Positions 1 through 5,830 of a stretch of DNA of 16,831 nucleotides are shown here, one piece after another. The position numbers and the translations under genes are program-made. Source of the stretch: Methanoregula sp. (lineage in GTDB: Archaea; Halobacteriota; Methanomicrobia; Methanomicrobiales; Methanospirillaceae); contig JAPKXT010000022.1 of the NCBI GenBank assembly GCA_026394695.1, positions 1 to 16,831 of the forward strand. Direction: 5' to 3'. Position 1 is the first letter of the stretch. The number at the start of each line of letters is the position of its first letter. The notes beneath the pieces were generated by a model. It had not been told where the DNA came from and made no database searches. It worked only from the letters and a program-made list of their open reading frames with translations.

Positions 1-1128
1 ACCAAATTCATCTTTCACTGCAGTTGCGGTTAAACCGGCTGAGGTTGAGGACTGCCCGCTGGTATAGATTGCCCGCGGTGAAAGTTTCACGACATACCGG
101 AGCAGTTGACTCTTGGCAATACCCGGGTCCCCGATAAGCAGCACATGGATATCCCCGCGAAGGTGGCTCCCGTCCGGCATCTCCTTTGCGATCCCGCCGA
201 AAAGCTGGAGTGCGATCGCCTCCTTGACATCTTCGCTGCCATAAATGGTTGGGGCAATGGAATGGGTAATCTTCCGGTAGATCATCGGGTCCGTGGACAG
301 GGTCCTGATCGTATCCTCATCGTTCTCGTTGATTTCCACTTCCTCGTATTCTTTTTCAGCAAATTCCAAAGAGTTGCATTCCAGAAAAATGTCAAAAACG
401 GTACTCTTTTCCCCTTTTATGACCCGCTGCATAGAACGAAGAATCCCGTTTATGATGACACGGTCTCCCGGTGTCCCTATGCCGGAGAGATCATCGGTAA
501 CATCCACATCCAGTGTCTGGGGCTGTTCGCCCCCGCGAAGCCCCTCAGGAGACTCCTGTATCCGCAGTTTCTGTGAATCAACGAACTTTGACCGTTTGGG
601 CAACAGATCCAGTTTCTTGAATGTGCACCCGTCAGTTGCACATCCCTCGGGCTCGATGAATTTCCCGTATTTCTGTTTTTTTATGGTGAAATGCCCTGCA
701 GGACATCTGAAAGCGGCTTCGATGATTCGCGGCCTTACCTCCGTGATCTTACGCAGGATACCTTCTACGGAAACAAAGGTGTTGATGTGGTCTGACCTGA
801 TATTGCGGATGCCTACTTTTTTCGGGAGGTTGATAAACCTGATATTGATGCCCTTTGGCTCTTTACCATCCTTGATTCGGATCAGCTGGCCGTTTTTTAT
901 CGCATCCCAAACATCTTCGAGAACTTTTCCGGGATTTGCCAGAAGTTCATCAGCGAGTGCAATACCAACCTTGCCAAACCGTTCGACATCCCGGTAATCA
1001 ATCTTAAGGGAACGTTTGTGGGGATATTCCCTGGAGATCTCCCCCATCTCTTTTTTATATTTGCTTTTTAACAACCTGCTCCAGTCATCAGTCCTGTTGG
1101 TATCGTGCAGTTCCTCGTTTTTATCCAT
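1..1128 (-). CDS. mcm: Replicative DNA helicase MCM, N-terminal 376 codons (cut by left window edge)
   Basis: This is the hexameric 3'-5' replicative helicase of archaea, read here by translating the minus strand. The first ~250 residues form the N-terminal DNA-binding/oligomerisation region. They include a zinc-binding candidate made of C142, H146, C163 and C168 (spacing C-x3-H-x16-C-x4-C). The AAA+ core begins around residue 280, and the MCM-type Walker A motif GDPGIAK lies at residues 333-339. Downstream the visible part continues into the conserved region after Walker A; Walker B, the arginine finger and the C-terminal winged helix lie outside the window. The ATG at 1128 was chosen because it is the first start after the rfcS stop and has AAGGT a few bases upstream. 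It sits 4 nt downstream of rfcS, so the two are almost surely co-transcribed. No intein is present in the part shown. The family call is near certain. Confidence 0.95.
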   Translation of the reverse strand, partial: MDKNEELHDTNRTDDWSRLLKSKYKKEMGEISREYPHKRSLKIDYRDVERFGKVGIALADELLANPGKVLEDVWDAIKNGQLIRIKDGKEPKGINIRFINLPKKVGIRNIRSDHINTFVSVEGILRKITEVRPRIIEAAFRCPAGHFTIKKQKYGKFIEPEGCATDGCTFKKLDLLPKRSKFVDSQKLRIQESPEGLRGGEQPQTLDVDVTDDLSGIGTPGDRVIINGILRSMQRVIKGEKSTVFDIFLECNSLEFAEKEYEEVEINENDEDTIRTLSTDPMIYRKITHSIAPTIYGSEDVKEAIALQLFGGIAKEMPDGSHLRGDIHVLLIGDPGIAKSQLLRYVVKLSPRAIYTSGQSSTSAGLTATAVKDEFG

Positions 1129-1132
1129 ATCG

Positions 1133-2107
1133 TTACCTTACCTGAACTTTTTCTGAGGAGCGTATGAACCGGGCGATCATGGCCTCCATCTGGATGTCAC
1201 TGTTTGCCCCCTCGGATAGCCGGAAGTCGGTTTCACCGAGGTGGTCGATCAACTCAACTTTAAGTCCACGGTCCAGGTCCATTTTCACGATTGCACGGTA
1301 ACACTGGTTGATAAGTTCGTTGGGTGTAATCCCCCGTTCATGGAGAAGATATGCAAGGAGTGATTCAGCACCATCAAAGTCGCCCCCGAGGGAGCGCTTC
1401 AGGAGGTCATCAATTTCATCCGGCCGGGCGGTTGAAGTTATTGCATATACCATCTTTTCGTCTATCGTGGTACTGATGATCGCTGCACCCTGCAGTGCAT
1501 TGATCGCCTTACGCATATCCCCCTGTGCAATATAGACAATGGCATCCATTGCCTCCTTTGTAATGCTGAGCCCTTCCCGACCTGCGATCCTGTGCACCTC
1601 CTCTTTTACCGCATCCGGTCCCAGAGGTTTAAACCGGTAAATTGCACACCTGCTCTGGATCGGGTCAATAATCTTGGATGAGTAGTTACAGGAAAGAATA
1701 AAGCGGCAGGTCCGGGCATAACTTTCCATGGTCCGGCGTAACGCGGCCTGTGCATCGGTGGTCAGTGCATCGGCTTCATCCAAAAAGAGGATCTTAAATT
1801 TTGCATCGTCAAGGGGTGATGTACGGGCGAATTGTTTGATCTGGTTGCGCACTACATCGATCCCGCGTTCATCAGAAGCGTTCAGTTCACGGAAATTCAT
1901 CTGCCACGTATCCTTAAAAAATTCCCGTGCGAGGGTTACGGCAGCAGTAGTCTTGCCGACACCGGCGCTTCCCGTGAAGAGGAGGTGCGGGAGGTTACCG
2001 CTCCTGACATAGGATGACAAACGCTCCACAATTTCATCCTGCCCGACGATATCATCGAGTTTTTGTGGCCGGTATTTTTCAATCCAGATGGTATGGTCCT
2101 CTTCCAT
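1133..2107 (-). CDS. rfcS: Replication factor C small subunit (clamp loader ATPase)
   Basis: This 324-residue AAA+ ATPase is the small subunit of the clamp loader that opens PCNA and places it on primed DNA. Visible motifs are the RFC N-terminal box W-I-E-K-Y-R-P (residues 8-14), Walker A GSAGVGKT (46-53), Walker B LDEAD (109-113) and the arginine-finger motif SRC (152-154). The C-terminal ~100 residues are the helical collar. The length matches the usual 315-330 residues, with no intein. The ATG at 2107 has a good ribosome binding site on the minus strand (GAGGGG about 3-4 nt upstream), and a TATA-like sequence lies ~56 nt upstream. The gene leads the operon with mcm. Coupling of clamp-loader and helicase genes fits coordinated expression of replication proteins. 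The large subunit is not in this window. Confidence 0.97.
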   Translation of the reverse strand: MEEDHTIWIEKYRPQKLDDIVGQDEIVERLSSYVRSGNLPHLLFTGSAGVGKTTAAVTLAREFFKDTWQMNFRELNASDERGIDVVRNQIKQFARTSPLDDAKFKILFLDEADALTTDAQAALRRTMESYARTCRFILSCNYSSKIIDPIQSRCAIYRFKPLGPDAVKEEVHRIAGREGLSITKEAMDAIVYIAQGDMRKAINALQGAAIISTTIDEKMVYAITSTARPDEIDDLLKRSLGGDFDGAESLLAYLLHERGITPNELINQCYRAIVKMDLDRGLKVELIDHLGETDFRLSEGANSDIQMEAMIARFIRSSEKVQVR

Positions 2108-2162
2108 GGTTCCCCTCTCTTCTTTGTCTCTTCTTATTATTGCTCTTTAGTTCCTGAAGCGG

Positions 2163-2168
2163 ATATAT
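2163..2168 (-). promoter_or_regulatory. TATA-like box for rfcS-mcm
   Basis: ATATAT sits ~56 nt upstream of the rfcS ATG on the minus strand. A start site ~25 nt downstream (near 2138) would leave a leader that includes the GAGGGG ribosome binding site. The box lies in the 158-nt divergent spacer and, being near-palindromic, could also be read toward the plus-strand gene. Prediction by position only. Confidence 0.45.
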
Positions 2169-2214
2169 GGCTGGTTCTTCTCTTGAGAAACCACTTGGGT
2201 AAAATCAAGCGCTC

Positions 2215-2224
2215 TTTTTTAAGA
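2215..2224 (+). promoter_or_regulatory. TTTTTTAAGA element, putative promoter of the exported protein gene
   Basis: This perfect 10-mer recurs at 9433-9442, 10674-10683 and 10761-10770, each time in gene-free DNA. If it acts as the TATA element here, transcription would start near 2247-2250. That favours the ATG at 2266 over the one at 2233 for the gene that follows. Confidence 0.35.
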
Positions 2225-2265
2225 ATGTCATAATGTTTATCATAAGGGTTTTGAAATTACTTTCC

Positions 2266-3306
2266 ATGCAAGGAAAAGTTTGTGTACTCGCTCTTGTCGT
2301 CATTTTTATGTGTACTGCATCGGTGGCGGGCAGTCTGTCCCAGATAGCATCGGGTGCTCCTGTTTATATCGGTGAGAGTAACCTGGATATTTCCAGAGCG
2401 TTGAATGACTGTCATATCATCGCGTGGTGGAAAAACGGCACTGATACCAGCGCGCTCCCGGCAAAAAACATTACCCTCGTGAATATAATTACCACATCGG
2501 ACACCGCGTCGGAAAAAATATATCACTATAACATCAGCCCGGAGATTTTTACTGCTTATCCGGGCAAGTGGTATTGCGAGGATAAAAAACCCAGTTTTGT
2601 GGTCTTTGAAGTACTTGAACCGAACATTGATATCAGCGTCTGGGACCTGGACCATAACCAGGATGTAACCGGGAAATCCGTGCCGGTCTCAACAAATATC
2701 ACCTATCGGATCGATACGAACATGTTTCCCGCGTTCAAGGCAATAAATCGTCCTGATATCAATCCAACCGATTCGTTTTTTACGGTAGTATTGACCAATC
2801 CTCTCGTGGAGGGAATCGGTAACATCTATACCGGAAGTGCCAGCAATTCCAAAACGCTGATTCTACCCTTTGATAACCATCCCTTTATCACCGCATCTCC
2901 TTATTACTGGAAAAACGGGAAAGACTGGAACCGCACCGCGCGGAATAAGGTTGCAGAACCCCTCTATCCCCTTGGGACCTATACGTTTACGCTAAGCCAG
3001 AATCTCAACAATATGATGGAAACATACCGGAGCGGGAATAGTACGGATACTGCAGGAAAGATTACGCAAACAGCAACGGTCACTTTCGTTCAAGTGGACA
3101 CACCTGTTGCTACACCGGTAACTGCGCAGCCGGTCATGACAACGGTGCCCGTTACCACCCCTGTGGTTTCAAAAACTGCGACAGTAACTGCGATACCTAC
3201 TTCTTTACCCGTACCAAAAAAGACCACCTATTCTCCCCTGCCGGAATGGATTGCGCTGCTCGGTATTGTTGTGGCGGGTCTGGTTGTCATCCAGAAAAGG
3301 CGGTAA
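2266..3306 (+). CDS. Exported, membrane-anchored surface protein with DUF3821-like domain
   Basis: This is a predicted cell-surface protein of 346 residues. From the chosen start the N-terminus is a clean signal peptide: a short charged stretch (MQGK), a hydrophobic core, and a cleavage region near TASVAG. The next ~170 residues contain the pattern G-A-P-V-Y-I-G-E-S-N-L-D-I-S, then a W-Y motif and a V-W-D-L motif. I recall these from DUF3821, a family of unknown function common in Methanomicrobiales surface proteins. A Thr/Pro/Val-rich stalk follows (~residues 275-315). The protein ends in one hydrophobic helix and a basic tail (QKRR), so it is anchored with the bulk outside. An in-frame ATG at 2233 would add 11 residues before the signal peptide, but it has no ribosome binding site and lies only 9 nt from the promoter-like element. 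Function unknown; the family name comes from memory. Confidence 0.75.
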   Translation: MQGKVCVLALVVIFMCTASVAGSLSQIASGAPVYIGESNLDISRALNDCHIIAWWKNGTDTSALPAKNITLVNIITTSDTASEKIYHYNISPEIFTAYPGKWYCEDKKPSFVVFEVLEPNIDISVWDLDHNQDVTGKSVPVSTNITYRIDTNMFPAFKAINRPDINPTDSFFTVVLTNPLVEGIGNIYTGSASNSKTLILPFDNHPFITASPYYWKNGKDWNRTARNKVAEPLYPLGTYTFTLSQNLNNMMETYRSGNSTDTAGKITQTATVTFVQVDTPVATPVTAQPVMTTVPVTTPVVSKTATVTAIPTSLPVPKKTTYSPLPEWIALLGIVVAGLVVIQKRR

Positions 3307-3324
3307 GGATTTTTTTAATCCACT

Positions 3325-3334
3325 TTTTTTATAG
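3325..3334 (+). promoter_or_regulatory. T-tract with TATA box between the two exported protein genes
   Basis: TTTTTTATAG lies ~40 nt before the ATG at 3371. With start near 3356 it would serve the TPR gene. The T-rich run from 3310 onward, including an inverted GGATT/AATCC pair at 3307-3321, may also end the transcript of the preceding gene. Confidence 0.4.
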
Positions 3335-3370
3335 GATGTAACGCCAATAGTTTAGCATCGGAGAAATCAT

Positions 3371-3919
3371 ATGAATTTTAAAAGAGTTTTAATGGTTGTT
3401 CTTATCAGTTCCTGCCTGATCCTGCCGGCAATGGCTGCCGATCCTTCTGATCAGCTCAACTCTGCCGGGGCCCTCTACTCAAAAAGTGTCGATCTGGCGA
3501 ATGCCGGGAACTATTCAGAAGCCCTCGAAATATCAGATCAGGCGCTTGCCATGAATGTAACCTCGCTGGTTCCCCTCATCCAGACCAACAGGGCCGGGAT
3601 CCTGGTGATGCTCGGTCGGTTCGAAGAAGCTGATGCAGCCGCAGATGTGGCACTCAATACTGAGGGGAACCTGACGTCTGTCCATTCTATTGCCTGGTAT
3701 AATAAGGGCAATGCACTCCGGTCCCTTGGCAGGCTTGACGAAGCAAAAACGGCATATGCAGAAGCACACGCTCTTGATACGAGCCTTATGCTCCCGGACC
3801 TGAGTTCAGACACTGTCCCCCCGACCCCTGCAAAATCTCCCCTTCTATGGTTTACTGCACCAGTCGCCGTGACACTCATCTCCCTTATCTGTGGCCTTTT
3901 GTACCGGGGCAGGAGATAA
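3371..3919 (+). CDS. Exported TPR-repeat protein with C-terminal membrane anchor
   Basis: This is a 182-residue protein with a signal peptide (residues 1-22, cleavage near AMA-A). About three tetratricopeptide repeats follow, at ~31-64, 71-98 and 107-138, with typical small and aromatic residues (NAGNYSEAL, LGRFEEAD, LGRLDEAK). After a Pro-rich linker comes a hydrophobic helix (~158-177) and a basic tail (YRGRR). This topology puts the TPR scaffold outside the membrane. TPR domains bind protein partners; the partner is unknown. The start is well supported: GGAG at 3360-3363 lies 7 nt before the ATG, with a TATA box at 3325-3334. The gene is 64 nt downstream of the other anchored protein and may be co-expressed, though it has its own promoter-like sequence. 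Several N-x-S/T sequons are compatible with surface glycosylation. Confidence 0.8.
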   Translation: MNFKRVLMVVLISSCLILPAMAADPSDQLNSAGALYSKSVDLANAGNYSEALEISDQALAMNVTSLVPLIQTNRAGILVMLGRFEEADAAADVALNTEGNLTSVHSIAWYNKGNALRSLGRLDEAKTAYAEAHALDTSLMLPDLSSDTVPPTPAKSPLLWFTAPVAVTLISLICGLLYRGRR

Positions 3920-4070
3920 AGGTAACAAAAAGATCTTCACTGATTTTTAGTGGGTGACGCATGTATTGAGTGGGTTACATACATGGGAGCTGAAGCCCCC
4001 ATATCCCCGAATACGATGAACGTCGCCGCCCCCTCAGGCGTATCCGAGTGCAGGTTTTCTGTGCGTGATT

Positions 4071-4097
4071 AAAAAAAAACTGCCTTGCCCGGCGAGG
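4071..4097 (-). terminator. Hairpin plus T9 on the minus strand
   Basis: Read on the minus strand, a 6-bp GC-rich stem with a CGG loop (4097 down to 4083, one G·T pair) is followed by CAG and then nine T (4079-4071). This would end a leftward transcript, yet no minus-strand gene is recognisable between here and 4307, which hints at a short non-coding or antisense transcript. Confidence 0.4.
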
Positions 4098-4263
4098 ACC
4101 AAAATGAGGTGGCCGAGCGACCCCATCAGGAGTGGGATAAATCAAGAACGAAATCTGATATTATATTTGACCCATACGACATGACGATAAACCAAAACAA
4201 CGGTGGAACCACCCGGGATGCTTGAGGTGCGTTCCGGGCGGTGAACCTCCGGTATGCCGCTGA

Positions 4264-4270
4264 CTATATC
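4264..4270 (+). promoter_or_regulatory. TATA-like box for the Rpap-phosphoesterase-Lhr operon
   Basis: CTATATC lies 38-44 nt before the ATG at 4308. A start site ~25 nt downstream of its centre would give a leader of only about 15 nt without a clear Shine-Dalgarno sequence, consistent with a short-leader archaeal transcript. Confidence 0.4.
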
Positions 4271-4307
4271 TTGAATACGATCACCGGACCAATTCTGGTA
4301 CACCACT

Positions 4308-5078
4308 ATGGAAGGGACAGCACGGGTATTTGCCGGGGAATATGGTAGTTCTACGCTCTCAGTACAGGATGATGTGCCCGGGAACCCCGCATGGGTTGTG
4401 ACCGAAGGCGGGGCGTGGTGCCGGTTCATGTTCCTTTCCGGTGCACTGACCGAGGTGGCAGAGCGAGGGGACATGGTGTACACCCGTATTGCTGACCCAA
4501 CAGGAGTATTTGATCTCGTGATTGGCGGCCGGAATACTGCCCTGGCTGAAACATTCCGCAAACTTCCCGTGCCGTCTTTTGTTACGGTCACCGGGCGGGC
4601 CCAGATGTATCTCAAAAAAGGCGAACAGGTATTGTCCGTTCGCCCTGATAACGTCCGTGTAGTGGATCGCCAGGTGCGTGACCAGTGGGTGCTAGCTACA
4701 GCAAAATCAACCCTTGAACGGCTTCACCGGATGAACCTTGCCCTACAGGGCAGGTGTGCAGATGAGCGTATCCTTGCTGCGGTTCGCCATTACTCAATAA
4801 CAAAAACCCGGCTCCGGGAACTGGCCCTGATGGTCGAGAGTGCAGTTCAGACTGTTCGCCCCCCGGGATCTGAATCTCCCGCACCGCCGGATGTCCGGAC
4901 ACTGGTGCTGGATCTTATAACGGCGGAAAGCGGGCCTCAGGGTATTGCCATAGAAGAGATCATTACCATGGCTGCGATGCGTGGTGTACTGCAGGAAGCA
5001 GTCCTTGGTGCGATCGAATCGCTCATCATCGATGACGAATGCTACCAGCCCCGGAAGGGATTTGTCAAACCGTTATGA
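4308..5078 (+). CDS. RPA-associated OB-fold protein (Rpap-like, COG3390 type)
   Basis: This 256-residue protein resembles the haloarchaeal RPA-associated proteins (Rpap), which are encoded beside replication protein A and bind it as part of a single-stranded-DNA-binding complex. The N-terminal pattern R-V-F-A-x-E-Y and W-V-V-T-x-G-G-A matches that family as I recall it. So does the OB-fold segment running from F-L-S-G-A-L-T-E through the D-P-T-G-V-F-D-L strand to S-V-R-P-D-N-V-R-V-V-D (~residues 40-121). The last ~64 residues (193-256) look like a winged helix, similar in place to the RPA32 C-terminus. The ATG at 4308 is the first start after an upstream in-frame stop. The stop overlaps the phosphoesterase ATG (ATGA). 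No RPA gene adjoins it, unlike in Haloferax. The family assignment is fairly strong, the function inferred. Confidence 0.8.
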   Translation: MEGTARVFAGEYGSSTLSVQDDVPGNPAWVVTEGGAWCRFMFLSGALTEVAERGDMVYTRIADPTGVFDLVIGGRNTALAETFRKLPVPSFVTVTGRAQMYLKKGEQVLSVRPDNVRVVDRQVRDQWVLATAKSTLERLHRMNLALQGRCADERILAAVRHYSITKTRLRELALMVESAVQTVRPPGSESPAPPDVRTLVLDLITAESGPQGIAIEEIITMAAMRGVLQEAVLGAIESLIIDDECYQPRKGFVKPL

Positions 5079-5830
5079 ACCTGGAATTTTTTGGTGACGG
5101 CCCGGCACTGGTCATTGAAGGAGAACAGCGACTGCTGGTCGTTGCCGATCTCCATTTCGGGATTGAGGCCGATCTCGCTGCCCATGGTCTGCATTTCCGG
5201 AGCCGGAGTGCAGACCGGCTCGAACGCTTATTAAGGATTATCGATGCGGCGGACCCGGACCTGCTCATACTGCTGGGGGACATCAAGCATAGCATCCCCT
5301 CGCTTACCCGGCAGGAGTTTAATGAGTTGCCGGGGATTCTCGATGCGATCCGCAGCCGCATTCCCCTGAAGGTATTTCCCGGAAACCACGACATTGGTAT
5401 CGAACGATATCTCGTTGACCATGAGATCCAGCCAAAAGACGGGGCTATTCTCGATGGTGTCGGGTATCTTCATGGACATATGTACCCATCCCCCCTCCTT
5501 GCAGGACACCTGATGGTGATTGGGCACCACCATCCCCAGTTCTCGCTGAAAGACGAGGTGGGGTGTGCCCTTCAGGCACCTGCATACCTGCGGGCCGGTC
5601 TTGATACGGAAAGGCTGGGGATGGGAACGGATCCGGAAAATTGCACTCCTACCCGCGTGCTGTTCATGCCATCTTTTAACGAAATTGCAGGCTATGATAT
5701 CTTCCGGATCATCAAAAACCCGTTCTCGCCCTTATCAAGATTCATGAAAAAAGAGGAAGCAGAGATTATCCTTGCCGACGGGACGTACATCGGCCCTTTT
5801 GCGTTCGCTGCACCAGATGAAACCGATTGA
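5075..5830 (+). CDS. Metallophosphoesterase, COG1407/PdeM type (Rpe-like)
   Basis: This is a 251-residue calcineurin-like phosphoesterase, predicted to be a manganese-dependent nuclease or phosphodiesterase. All metal-binding motifs are present: D25-L-H27, G68-D69, G103-N-H-D106, H133-G-H135 and G150-H-H-H-P154. The ATG at 5075 overlaps the upstream stop as ATGA, the usual sign of translational coupling. An earlier in-frame ATG at 5039 would add 12 unlikely residues and was set aside. In bacteria this family (called ligase-associated PdeM) is encoded with an Lhr-type helicase, a ligase and an exonuclease. In haloarchaea a relative (rpe) sits in the rpa-rpap operon. Here it stands between both partners. 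The substrate is unknown; a DNA-repair nuclease is the best inference. Confidence 0.88.
   Translation: MNLEFFGDGPALVIEGEQRLLVVADLHFGIEADLAAHGLHFRSRSADRLERLLRIIDAADPDLLILLGDIKHSIPSLTRQEFNELPGILDAIRSRIPLKVFPGNHDIGIERYLVDHEIQPKDGAILDGVGYLHGHMYPSPLLAGHLMVIGHHHPQFSLKDEVGCALQAPAYLRAGLDTERLGMGTDPENCTPTRVLFMPSFNEIAGYDIFRIIKNPFSPLSRFMKKEEAEIILADGTYIGPFAFAAPDETD

Larger units (their letters stand above)
3920..4307. other. 388-nt gene-free, hairpin-rich spacer
   Basis: I see no convincing gene here. The spacer contains several potential hairpins. They are a perfect 7-bp repeat CATGTAT/ATACATG (3960-3966 and 3979-3985), an 8-position stem with one mismatch and TGAA loop (3983-4002), a 7-of-8 stem (4008-4015 with 4039-4046), a 6-bp stem with a 3-nt loop (4083-4097) and GGTGG-AA-CCACC (4202-4213). 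An A9 run at 4071-4079 gives the 4083-4097 hairpin the look of a minus-strand terminator. The stretch may hold a small RNA or the footprint of a lost element. Confidence 0.5.

Noticed and set aside
106..997. Two long plus-strand frames in the first kilobase.
   Set aside because: Both are antisense to the clearly recognisable MCM gene and have no domain or ribosome binding site.
4106..4119. GAGGTGGCCGAGCG resembles the D-arm start of a class II (Ser/Leu) tRNA.
   Set aside because: No matching acceptor 3' strand and no TTCRA T loop at the right distance follow, so there is no tRNA here.
4142..4615. A 157-codon minus-strand frame overlapping the start of the Rpap-like gene.
   Set aside because: It is antisense to a well-supported gene, rich in Ser/Arg/Pro as expected for a shadow frame, and has no recognisable domain. 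Only its last ~50 codons lie in free DNA.
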